A stretch of DNA of 64,000 bases from Ruegeria sp. HKCCD8929 (GTDB lineage Bacteria; Pseudomonadota; Alphaproteobacteria; Rhodobacterales; Rhodobacteraceae). The notes under the pieces were generated by a model. That model saw nothing but the letters and a program-made list of their open reading frames with translations, was not told the origin of the DNA and searched no databases. The stretch spans positions 372,001 to 436,000 of the forward strand of contig NZ_WPZY01000004.1 of the NCBI RefSeq assembly GCF_013031405.1, written 5' to 3'. Shown one piece after another: positions 27,687 through 35,429 of this stretch. The position numbers and the translations under genes were made by a program. The stretch's first letter is position 1; each line of letters starts with the position of its first letter.

Positions 27687-28472
27687 ATGCGTGCCTTGCA
27701 AATCGCCGCCACCGGCATGACCGCCCAGCAGATGCGGGTCGAGACGATCTCGAACAACCTCGCCAACATGAACACCACAGGCTACAACGCCCGCCGGGCA
27801 GAGTTCGCCGACCTGCATTATCAGCAGATGGCCCGCGCCGGGACGGTGAACGCCTCCGACGGCACCGTTCTACCCACCGGCATCCAGCTTGGTCTGGGCG
27901 TGCGACCCGCCGCAGTCACGGTGAACCTGACGCAGGGGACCCTGTCGGCCACCGGCAGTGACCTGGATGTGGCCATCGAAGGGCGTGGCTATCTTGAAAT
28001 CAGCCTGCCCAACGGCCAATCCGCCTACACTCGTGATGGCAGTCTAAAACGCTCCGCCGAAGGGCTGATCGTCACCTCGGACGGCTACGCGGTTTCACCC
28101 GAAATCACTATCCCCAGCGACGCCCGCTCGATCTCGATCAATGGTGCAGGCGAAGTTTATGCCTATTTCGACGATGCCGCCGAGGGCCAGCTACTAGGGG
28201 AGTTCACTCTCTCCAGCTTCTCCAACGCCAAGGGGCTCGAGGCCATTGGCAGCAACCTGTTCAAGGAAACCGAGGCGTCGGGTGCGCCGGTGGTCGGCAC
28301 CCCGGGCGAGGACGGGCTGGGGACGCTGCGGCAGGGCTATCTGGAGGACAGCTCCGTCGACGCGGTGCGCGAAGTGACTGAACTGATCGAGGCGCAGCGC
28401 GGATACGAGATGAACGCCAAGGTGATCACCGCCGTCGACCAGATGATGAGCGCCACCACACAGGTGCGATGA
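27687..28472 (+). CDS. flgG: FlgG, distal rod protein
   Basis: FlgG forms the distal rod that passes through the P and L rings. The 261-residue product has the typical N-terminus (MRALQIAATGMTAQQ), the rod motif NNLANMNTTGYNARRAEF, the core LDVAIEGRGYLEI, and the C-terminal VREVTELIEAQRGYEMNAKV. Length and motifs match the family closely. It overlaps the flgA start by four bases. Confidence 0.97.
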   Translation: MRALQIAATGMTAQQMRVETISNNLANMNTTGYNARRAEFADLHYQQMARAGTVNASDGTVLPTGIQLGLGVRPAAVTVNLTQGTLSATGSDLDVAIEGRGYLEISLPNGQSAYTRDGSLKRSAEGLIVTSDGYAVSPEITIPSDARSISINGAGEVYAYFDDAAEGQLLGEFTLSSFSNAKGLEAIGSNLFKETEASGAPVVGTPGEDGLGTLRQGYLEDSSVDAVREVTELIEAQRGYEMNAKVITAVDQMMSATTQVR

Positions 28473-28888
28473 TGCGGCGGCTTTTTCAGATACTCCTGGT
28501 GATCTCAGCTCTACCTGCCTGGGCCGATATCGTGGTCCCGGCCCGAACGATCCGCGCCAAAGAGGTCATCTCGACCGAGGATCTGGCCGTCAACTCAGCC
28601 GATGTCGAAGGGGCCGTCAGCGACCCCAACGATGTGATAGGTCTTGAGGCCCGCGTGGCACTCTATGCCGGCCGCCCCATCCGTCTTACCGATGTGGGCC
28701 CACCTGCAATCGTCGATCGCAACGATCTGGTCACCCTGATCTTCGACCACGGCGCGCTGTCGATCAAAACCGAAGGACGGGCGCTTGGCCGCGGTTCAGC
28801 GGGTGAGGTCATCCGGGTCATGAACCTGTCTTCCCGAACAACCGTTTCCGGCCGAATCCGGCCTGACGGTAGCATCGAGGTCAACTGA
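28469..28888 (+). CDS. flgA: FlgA, P-ring assembly chaperone
   Basis: FlgA is a periplasmic chaperone for P-ring (FlgI) assembly. The 139-residue product has a short signal peptide (ending near AWA, residue 19) and one SAF domain: VVPARTIRAKEVISTEDL, then LYAGRPIRLTDVGPP, and the C-terminal half with a GSAGEVIRVMNLSSR motif. It is the short form that lacks the extended N-terminal domain. There are two adjacent ATGs (28469 and 28472). It overlaps flgG and shares one base with flgH. Confidence 0.92.
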   Translation: MMRRLFQILLVISALPAWADIVVPARTIRAKEVISTEDLAVNSADVEGAVSDPNDVIGLEARVALYAGRPIRLTDVGPPAIVDRNDLVTLIFDHGALSIKTEGRALGRGSAGEVIRVMNLSSRTTVSGRIRPDGSIEVN

Positions 28889-29625
28889 TGAAACACTTTT
28901 TCTTCACCAAACCGCTTCTCGCCGCGCTGCTACTGGTCACCGCCTGTGGCCGCGCTGATCATCTGGGCAAACCGCCCAGCTTCACGCCGAACGCGGAGTC
29001 CACTGAACATGTGGCCATGCTCTGGCCCGGCCTGCCTCTGCACAGCCAGCCGCAACGCACGGTCGACCGGGCGTCACTCTGGAGCGGCGGGCAGAACTCG
29101 CTGCTGGGCGACCAGCGCGCGATGAAAAAGGGAGACATTCTGACGGTTGTGATCGAACTGGACGAAAAGGCCGAGATTTCCAACGACACCAACCGGTCGC
29201 GCACCGGGTCCGAGAGCTTGGGCGTCCCGCACCTGCTGGGTTTGCCTCAGCGGGCCGATGAACATTTGCCTGACGGTGCTTCGCTATCAGACGCGGTCTC
29301 GATCGATTCCACCAGTTCGACGAAGGGCAAAGGGTCGGTCAAGCGCAGGGAAAAGCTGACCTTGCGGGTGGCGGCCACCGTGGTGGATGTGCTGCCCAAC
29401 GGGGTTTTGTCGATATCCGGCTCGCAGGAGCTGCGGGTCAATTTCGAGCTGCGCGAACTGCTGGTTTCGGGTTTCGTGCGGCCCGAGGATATCTCGCGCC
29501 AGAACGAGATCACCTATGATAAGATCGCCTCCGCGCGCGTCTCTTATGGCGGTCGTGGCCAGATCACCGATGTGCAACAGCCGCGCTATGGCCAGCAGAT
29601 CCTCGATGCCATTCTACCGTTCTGA
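28888..29625 (+). CDS. flgH: FlgH, flagellar L-ring lipoprotein
   Basis: FlgH forms the L-ring bushing in the outer membrane. The 245-residue product has a lipoprotein signal with lipobox VTAC (Cys near residue 20). The L-ring family blocks follow: RASLWSGGQNSLLGDQRAMKKGDILTV (quoted in part by feature), ELDEKAEISNDTNRSR, and the C-terminal RPEDISRQNEITYDKIASAR. It starts on the last base of the flgA stop. Confidence 0.95.
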   Translation: MKHFFFTKPLLAALLLVTACGRADHLGKPPSFTPNAESTEHVAMLWPGLPLHSQPQRTVDRASLWSGGQNSLLGDQRAMKKGDILTVVIELDEKAEISNDTNRSRTGSESLGVPHLLGLPQRADEHLPDGASLSDAVSIDSTSSTKGKGSVKRREKLTLRVAATVVDVLPNGVLSISGSQELRVNFELRELLVSGFVRPEDISRQNEITYDKIASARVSYGGRGQITDVQQPRYGQQILDAILPF

Positions 29626-29634
29626 GGTGACGCG

Positions 29635-30177
29635 ATGATCAAGAAACTGCTTCCCGTTGTGTTTCTGATCGTGGGTCTCGGCGCCGGTGCTGGTGCCGGG
29701 TTGGTCCTGGGGCCTGCCGGGTCTGACAAGACCTCGTCAGAAAAAGACCCCGCGCATGTTGAGAAAGAGCCAGCGGCCGAAAAGGCGGATCACAAGGCAC
29801 GCAAGCCCGCTTCACATTCCGCATCCAAGGACAACGGGGATCACGACAGCTCGGACTATGAATACCTGAAGTTGACCAAGCAGTTCGTCGTTCCCATCGT
29901 CGAACAGGACCGGATTTCGGGGCTCGTCACCCTGTCGCTGAGCCTCGAGGCCAATCCCGGGATCAGCGAGGCCTTCTATGCCGTCGAGCCCAAGCTGCGG
30001 GACGGGTTTCTGCAGATTCTGTTCGATCACGCCAATATGGGCGGGTTCGACGGCGCATTCACGCAGTCCAGGAACCTGGAAACGCTCCGCTCGGCCCTGC
30101 TGACTGTGGTCCAGAGTGAGTTCGGAGACGACGTGACGAAGGTGCTGATCACCAGCATTGCACGGCAGGACACGTGA
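29635..30177 (+). CDS. FliL-family protein (second copy), flagellar basal-body-associated
   Basis: The 180-residue product has a short cytoplasmic start, one N-terminal transmembrane helix rich in glycine and alanine (about residues 5-27), a charged linker of Lys, Glu, His and Asp, and a periplasmic FliL-type domain (KLTKQFVVPIVEQDRISGLV, then LSLSLEANPGISEAFYAVEP). It ends the flgB-flgH operon. The other FliL (1-418) has a different linker and domain sequence, so the two are old paralogues rather than a recent duplication. One may act at the stator and the other elsewhere in the basal body; this is not resolvable from sequence. Confidence 0.82.
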   Translation: MIKKLLPVVFLIVGLGAGAGAGLVLGPAGSDKTSSEKDPAHVEKEPAAEKADHKARKPASHSASKDNGDHDSSDYEYLKLTKQFVVPIVEQDRISGLVTLSLSLEANPGISEAFYAVEPKLRDGFLQILFDHANMGGFDGAFTQSRNLETLRSALLTVVQSEFGDDVTKVLITSIARQDT

Positions 30178-30216
30178 CCTAGCAGGTCGAGCCGCTCGCT
30201 GGCCCGATCTTCTGGT

Positions 30217-30645
30217 TCAATTGCCGCGCGATGCGTGTTTGAGAACGGCATCCTGACGCAGCGCGGCACTTTCCGCTGCCCGGCGTTTGCGAGCCGCCTC
30301 GGATCCCGCCGCTTCGGTCAACCGGACCAGCGCCTCTTTCCGGCCAAACGCCGCGCGCAGGCGATCCATTGCTGTCAGTTTCTGCGCCTGAACCCGTGCC
30401 AGATCGGTGTTCAACGCCCGACGCGTCCGGGATTCCCAGCCCTGCCACAGGACGTCGGCGCCGAGTGATTTGAAACCGGGTGTATGCTCGCCATCATGCC
30501 TGGCATGTGCCATCTGTGCGTCGAGCTGCGCAAGCTGACCGCGCAGCCGCGCCTCTTCCTGCAGAACCGGCCGCATCCGGTCGTATTCGTCGAGATAGAG
30601 TGCCTCGGTAACCTGTTTTATCCGGGATAGGTTGGACAGTTTCAT
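30217..30645 (-). CDS. FliJ-like coiled-coil protein of the export apparatus (putative)
   Basis: The 142-residue product is almost entirely alpha-helical and highly charged, with long heptad-like stretches (for example ARLRGQLAQLDAQMAHAR and RAAFGRKEALVRLTEAAG). It is the size of FliJ, the coiled-coil stalk of the export ATPase, and is coupled to flhB by an ATGA overlap. FliJ proteins are poorly conserved, so the identity rests on size, helical character and position. An AAGGGA site supports the ATG at 30645; a longer frame to 30888 overlaps flhB and is rejected. Confidence 0.55.
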   Translation of the reverse strand: MKLSNLSRIKQVTEALYLDEYDRMRPVLQEEARLRGQLAQLDAQMAHARHDGEHTPGFKSLGADVLWQGWESRTRRALNTDLARVQAQKLTAMDRLRAAFGRKEALVRLTEAAGSEAARKRRAAESAALRQDAVLKHASRGN

Positions 30646-31730
30646 CGGATGCTTCCCTTGGCACGTTTGCGCATGGCTTCGGCAAACCGGATGGCGGCGA
30701 CGACGGGTCGGTAGTGCTCCTCGGCGATCTCTTGCCCGATCTCCACCGTGGCATGCAGCGCCCGCGCGGTTGGCGGGTCGGAGTGGATCGGAACGCCGGC
30801 CTCGCCTGCTGCCGCCCGGATCGCCGCCGCGATCTCGTCCACCCCTTTGGCGACACAGACAGGCGCCGCCCCCGGCGCGCGGGACCATTTCAGCGCCACA
30901 GAAAAATGCGTCGGGTTCACGATGACCACATCCGCCGTCGGCACATCCGCCATCATCTGGGTCATCGCGATCTCCTGCCCGCGCTGACGGCGCTGCTGTT
31001 TCATGTGCGGATCACCCTCGGCATCCTTGGTCTCGTCCATGATCTCCTTGCGGGACATCCGGTTTTTGCGGATGTGTTCGGAATATTGCCACAGATAGTC
31101 GACCACTCCGATCGCCAGCGCCACGGCGATCACGATGAACATGAAGCGTGTCAGCAGGCTCATCATCAGCATGATCGCGATCGGTGCCTGCGCCGCACTG
31201 GCCGCCACGATCTCGGTCAGGTTCGCACGCAGAAACAGGGCCAGGCAGACCGAATAAAGCAGGAGCTTGGCAAAGCTCTTGGCAAACTCGAACAGCCCGC
31301 CACGACCGAACTTGTTTTTCACATTGGAGACAAGCGAGATCCGGGACAGTTTCGGCTTGAGCTTGCTGGGCGCAAAAACCAGCGCGCGCTGCGCCAGAAG
31401 GCTCAGCACCACGGCGGCAGCGGGGACGGCGAAGAGGGTCAGAACCGACAGCGCCACCCGACCCAGGATGCCATCGACCGAACCGCCCGCCGGGCCATCC
31501 AGAACAAGCGCCGACAGTTGGTCCGACTGGTCGATCAGCACCATCAGCGTGGTGCCCAACTGCTCTACCGTGACCTTACCGACGGCCAGCAGCGCAAGCA
31601 GCAGCCCGGCGTAACCTGCCACGACCGAGAGGTCATTCGACTTGGCGATCTCACCCTTTTCCCGTGCCTTCAGCAGTTTTTGCGGTGTCGGGTCAAAGGA
31701 CTTTTCGCTGTCGTCGTCCTGCCCGCTCAT
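30642..31730 (-). CDS. flhB: FlhB, flagellar export substrate-specificity switch protein
   Basis: FlhB is the export gate component that switches from hook-type to filament-type substrates. The 362-residue product has a hydrophilic start (DDDSEKSFDPTPQKLLKARE), four membrane segments, and a cytoplasmic domain containing the autocleavage motif NPTH (in VIVNPTHFSVALKW). It overlaps fliR upstream and the FliJ-like gene downstream by four bases each. Confidence 0.96.
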   Translation of the reverse strand: MSGQDDDSEKSFDPTPQKLLKAREKGEIAKSNDLSVVAGYAGLLLALLAVGKVTVEQLGTTLMVLIDQSDQLSALVLDGPAGGSVDGILGRVALSVLTLFAVPAAAVVLSLLAQRALVFAPSKLKPKLSRISLVSNVKNKFGRGGLFEFAKSFAKLLLYSVCLALFLRANLTEIVAASAAQAPIAIMLMMSLLTRFMFIVIAVALAIGVVDYLWQYSEHIRKNRMSRKEIMDETKDAEGDPHMKQQRRQRGQEIAMTQMMADVPTADVVIVNPTHFSVALKWSRAPGAAPVCVAKGVDEIAAAIRAAAGEAGVPIHSDPPTARALHATVEIGQEIAEEHYRPVVAAIRFAEAMRKRAKGSIR

Positions 31731-32500
31731 GGCCGCATCCCAACCGGGTCCTGGAAGAACTCGAACAAGGCGTCGGTCCAGACCGACAGGATCAGCGGAG
31801 ACCCGGCAAACAGCAGGAACAGACCGCCAAAGGTGATTGCCGGGGCGCCGACGAAAGCGACCATAAGCTGCGGCATGGCGCGGTTGATGACGCCAAGCGC
31901 CAGGTTATAGACCAATGAGGCGATGACGAAAGGCGCGGCCAGCGCAAAGGCCAGCGCGAACATACGTGAGACCTGCCGCACGCCCCATTCGCTCAGATCC
32001 GGCGCTGCGGGCAGAGTGCCGATGGGGAACAGATCATAGGAATGGATCAGGAACTCGGCCACTCTCACATGCAGCCCCAGCAACACCGCCAGCGTCAGGC
32101 CCGACAGAACCAGCAAGTAACCCATGGCCGGAACCGGCTCGACGGCGGCCCCGCCAAGGAGCTGCGACAGCGAGGTCGCCTGCGCGGCGATCGACCCGGC
32201 GGTCTGCAAGGCGAGGACGAAAAGGCGCATGGCGACGCCCATGGCTAACCCAATCAGGATTTCGGTTCCGGCCAGCGACGCAAAGGCCAGAGGATCGGGG
32301 ATCCCGGGCGGCCCTGCCACTGCCGGAGCGACGATCAGGGTGAAGGCCAATGCGATGGTGAACTTCACCCGCGTCGGGATCGAGCGCTCACCAAAGGCCG
32401 GAAGCACCGAGACCAGCGCCGAGACGCGCAGGAAGATGGCAAAGAGCCGCCAGAATTCATCCGTCAGATAGGTCAAAAGATCCGGTGGCAGGTCGATCAT
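31727..32500 (-). CDS. fliR: FliR, flagellar export gate protein
   Basis: FliR completes the FliPQR export gate. The 257-residue hydrophobic protein has about six membrane segments, beginning LTDEFWRLFAIFLRVSALVSVLPAFGE, with the family motifs RVKFTIALAFTLIVAP and EILIGLAMGVAMRL. It overlaps flhA and flhB by four bases each (ATGA), giving the order flhA-fliR-flhB-fliJ-like. Confidence 0.95.
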   Translation of the reverse strand: MIDLPPDLLTYLTDEFWRLFAIFLRVSALVSVLPAFGERSIPTRVKFTIALAFTLIVAPAVAGPPGIPDPLAFASLAGTEILIGLAMGVAMRLFVLALQTAGSIAAQATSLSQLLGGAAVEPVPAMGYLLVLSGLTLAVLLGLHVRVAEFLIHSYDLFPIGTLPAAPDLSEWGVRQVSRMFALAFALAAPFVIASLVYNLALGVINRAMPQLMVAFVGAPAITFGGLFLLFAGSPLILSVWTDALFEFFQDPVGMRP

Positions 32501-34584
32501 GCCGCGACCATCCCCACCAGGGCCGGGCGTGCTTCGATTCCAATTTCCTCAAACGACAGCACCGGGTTTGACACGCCGCGGGCCCGCATGATTGTGCGCA
32601 GGAACCGGCGGCGACGGGTCGAAGTGACGAGGGCCGGGAACAGCCCCTGTTCCGCCGACCGCGCCATCCGGTCGGCCACGCCGTCGGCCAGCTTATTGAA
32701 CAGATCCGGCGGCAGCGCGATATCGAGGCCCGAAGGATTGGCGTCGATCTGGTAGGTCGCGAATGTCTCCTCCCACTCGGGGGCGAGTTGTACCAGCGGG
32801 ATCGACCCGTCCTCGCGCTTCATCTCAGCCACCAGTTGGAAGCCGAGCCGCTGCCGCACTTGTTCGCATATCGACTCGGGCTGGGTCGTCATCAGCCGCG
32901 CCTCGGCCACAGTTTCCAGGATCAACGGCATGTTGCGGATCGACACCCGCTCCTCAAGCAGCAGGCGCAGGACGGCGTGCAGCGTGTCGATGGGCACCTT
33001 GTCGGGGATCAACTCGTCCAGCAGTTTCCGGTTCGCCTCCGCTCGCACCGGATCGCTGAGGCGGGTCATTTCAGCCAGCAAGCGTCGTAGGGATTTGAGT
33101 GTCAGAAGACGGGCGAAGTTCTGCTTGATCACCTCAAGCAGATGCGTGGCCAGAATTTCCGGCGGCGTCACGATGGTCGCGCCGGACATGGCTGCTGTCT
33201 CCTGATCCTGCGGCAGAATCCAGCGGGCCGGGGCGCCATAAACCGGCTCGGTCACGTCGGTACCGTCGGGCAGCAGGTCCGGCCCTTCGGGCACCAGCGC
33301 CAGCACCAGTTCGGGATGCAGCACGCCGCGCACTTGCTCAACACCCTGCACGCGGATCACATAAGTGCCGGTGGGCAGCTCGGCCTGATCGGTCAGGCGG
33401 ATGTCGGGCAGGATCAGCCCGAAAACCGAGGCCACGTGTGTACGCATATTCGCAATCCGCGCGTCCAGCCCAGTGCCCGGGTTCAGCACCATACCCACCA
33501 GATCGGGGGCGAATTCCAGATGCACGTCATCCAGGTCCAGAATGTCGCCAATGGCCTGCGAGACCGGTTCCTGCGTTTCTGCAGATGCATCCTCTGCCGC
33601 TGTTTGCTCTTCCGTCTGCCGCTTCTGCACGGAATAGGCGGCAAACCCCAACACGCCACCCCCAAGAATGAAGGGCAGGAATGGCAGCCCAGGCACCAGC
33701 GCAAAGACCACCATCAGCATCGCGACTGTCACCAGCGCGGCGGGATGGCGGCCAAGCTGCGAGAAGATGGCGTTGTCGGTCGCGCCCTGTGCCCCGCCGC
33801 GCGCGAGCAGCAGGGCCGAGGCGATCGAAATGATGACGGCGGGGATTTGCGAGACCAGCCCGTCGCCCACGGTCAGGATCGCATAGGTTTCAAAGGCCGA
33901 GGCGATGGGCATGCCGTGCACGACCACGCCCATGACCAGACCCATCACCAAGTTCAGCAAAGTGATCAGCAGCCCGGCAATGGCATCGCCCTTGACGAAT
34001 TTCGAAGCCCCGTCGAGCGAGCCGAAGAACGTGGTCTCCTGCTGCTCAAGCTCACGGCGTTCTTTGGCCTGCTGGTGGTCGATGGCGCCTGCGGACATGT
34101 CGCTGTCGATGGCGAGCTGCTTGCCCGGCATCCCGTCCAGCGCAAATCGCGCGCCAACCTCGGCCATGCGGGCAGCACCTTTGGTGATGACCATGAAATT
34201 GACGATCAGCAGCACGCCGAACACCACCAGGCCCAGAAAGACGCTGCCGCTCATGATGAACTGGGCAAAACCTTCGATCACATCGCCTGCCGCGTTGGGG
34301 CCGGTATGCCCCTGCCCGATGATCAGCTTGGTCGAGGACACGTTGAGCGACAGGCGCAGCATCAGCGAGGCCAGCAGGATGGTCGGGAAGGACGAGAAAT
34401 CCAGCGGACGCTCGATGAACAGTGTCAGTGTGAAGATCAGGATGGCCAGCGCGAACGAGGCGGCCAGCCCGACATCCAGCACCCAGGCGGGCACCGGCAG
34501 GATCATCATCACGATGATCGCCATCAGCGCCAGCGCCAGAAGCACGGTCGGAGAAAACAGGGCCTGTTTGTCGATCCGGGGCAC
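32497..34584 (-). CDS. flhA: FlhA, flagellar export gate protein
   Basis: FlhA is the nonameric export gate protein whose cytoplasmic domain docks chaperone-substrate complexes. The 695-residue product has eight membrane segments in the first half, and the FHIPEP-family block with RMAEVGARFALDGMPGKQLA and the AGAIDHQQAKERR motif. The C-terminal half is the soluble export domain. Length and order match the family fully. It lies nine bases downstream of the lytic transglycosylase gene. Confidence 0.97.
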   Translation of the reverse strand: MPRIDKQALFSPTVLLALALMAIIVMMILPVPAWVLDVGLAASFALAILIFTLTLFIERPLDFSSFPTILLASLMLRLSLNVSSTKLIIGQGHTGPNAAGDVIEGFAQFIMSGSVFLGLVVFGVLLIVNFMVITKGAARMAEVGARFALDGMPGKQLAIDSDMSAGAIDHQQAKERRELEQQETTFFGSLDGASKFVKGDAIAGLLITLLNLVMGLVMGVVVHGMPIASAFETYAILTVGDGLVSQIPAVIISIASALLLARGGAQGATDNAIFSQLGRHPAALVTVAMLMVVFALVPGLPFLPFILGGGVLGFAAYSVQKRQTEEQTAAEDASAETQEPVSQAIGDILDLDDVHLEFAPDLVGMVLNPGTGLDARIANMRTHVASVFGLILPDIRLTDQAELPTGTYVIRVQGVEQVRGVLHPELVLALVPEGPDLLPDGTDVTEPVYGAPARWILPQDQETAAMSGATIVTPPEILATHLLEVIKQNFARLLTLKSLRRLLAEMTRLSDPVRAEANRKLLDELIPDKVPIDTLHAVLRLLLEERVSIRNMPLILETVAEARLMTTQPESICEQVRQRLGFQLVAEMKREDGSIPLVQLAPEWEETFATYQIDANPSGLDIALPPDLFNKLADGVADRMARSAEQGLFPALVTSTRRRRFLRTIMRARGVSNPVLSFEEIGIEARPALVGMVAA

Positions 34585-34593
34585 CGCGCGCTC

Positions 34594-35289
34594 CTAGTTG
34601 AAGCTGATAAAGACGGTCTGGGCGCCGCTCACCGGCACCAGCGACCCCAATGTGCCCCGCTGAACGGAAGACGCCTGCGGGCGGGCAAAGAGCGGCTGTC
34701 CCGGTCCTGCCATCAGATCGCGCGGCGCAATGGCTACGCGAAGCGGTGGATCGTCCCGCAATTCGGCCAGCGTTGTCTCGAACCGATGTCTGTACGAGGC
34801 GGCCAAGGCCTGCGTGCGGGAATGATAGGCGCCCGCCGCCTCGGGCCACGACCCAAGCTCAGCATGAAGTTGGCGCAGGAAGCGCGCCGCATAAGCCGCA
34901 TTTTCGTCGGGATCGAACATGGCGTCGATCGAGCGGAAGGCGCGACCATGCCAGCGGTAATTGACTTGAAAGCAGCCCACGTCGAAACTGCGCGCGCCAG
35001 CCTTGAACACCTTGTAGACATAGGCCTTGGCCTCGGTCTCGGTGGCGAACCAGTATCCCTTGCCTTCGAGGTTCACGGCCCAGGGCCAGGGGGTAATCTG
35101 CCCACCGACCTGCCGCCCGGTTTCGACCCGTGTGATGGCGCGCAGGATGTCCAGCGGCACATCCTCGGCCACCGCAGCCCGTCGCGCGGCGGCATCGCAG
35201 ATTTCGGCGGTGCGGGCGTCAACAGCCGCCAAAGCGGGCTGGCACAGCCACAATAACGGCACAACAAACGCAAAGAGGGGTCTGGGCAT
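34594..35289 (-). CDS. Exported SLT-type lytic transglycosylase, probably flagellum-associated
   Basis: The 231-residue product has a signal peptide (cleavage near residue 21, ALA) and a soluble lytic transglycosylase domain. The likely catalytic glutamate is E56, in ILRAITRVETGRQ, and later motifs are DVGCFQVNYRWHG and NAAYAARFLRQLH. These enzymes cut peptidoglycan with formation of anhydro-muramic acid. As first gene of the flhA-fliR-flhB unit it may open the wall for rod growth, comparable to SltF of Rhodobacter; FlgJ with a muramidase domain is not seen. The flagellar role is inferred from context. Confidence 0.8.
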   Translation of the reverse strand: MPRPLFAFVVPLLWLCQPALAAVDARTAEICDAAARRAAVAEDVPLDILRAITRVETGRQVGGQITPWPWAVNLEGKGYWFATETEAKAYVYKVFKAGARSFDVGCFQVNYRWHGRAFRSIDAMFDPDENAAYAARFLRQLHAELGSWPEAAGAYHSRTQALAASYRHRFETTLAELRDDPPLRVAIAPRDLMAGPGQPLFARPQASSVQRGTLGSLVPVSGAQTVFISFN

Positions 35290-35338
35290 TCTGCCTGTCC
35301 GGGATTCTGTCTCTCCCGGCCAAGCTAGTCGCCACTTG

Positions 35339-35353
35339 TTTACAGAGGGTTAG
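35339..35353. promoter_or_regulatory. Weak candidate CtrA box upstream of the transglycosylase-flhA unit
   Basis: Read on the minus strand the sequence is CTAA-N7-TAAA, two mismatches from TTAA-N7-TTAA. It lies about 50 bp upstream of the transglycosylase start. It is listed mainly because stronger boxes precede the other flagellar units. Confidence 0.3.
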
Positions 35354-35384
35354 CGGCGGCGCATTCCCGAACCTGTCATGAAGA

Positions 35385-35413
35385 ACCCACCCCGAAACGC
35401 GTCCGGGGTGGGT
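35385..35413 (-). terminator. Terminator-like hairpin after the ALDH gene
   Basis: ACCCACCCCG and CGGGGTGGGT form a perfect 10-bp stem with a nine-base loop. On the minus strand it is followed by TCTTCAT, a modest T-rich tail. It lies 16 bp past the stop of the dehydrogenase gene at 35430 and probably ends the lysine-degradation transcript. Confidence 0.6.
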
Positions 35414-35429
35414 CTAAGGCCGTACGGGC

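Noticed and set aside
33142..35256. 704-codon plus-strand open frame
   Set aside because: It lies antisense to flhA and the transglycosylase gene, both of which have clear family motifs. The translation is rich in His, Arg, Gln and Asp, typical of antisense reading of GC-rich genes.
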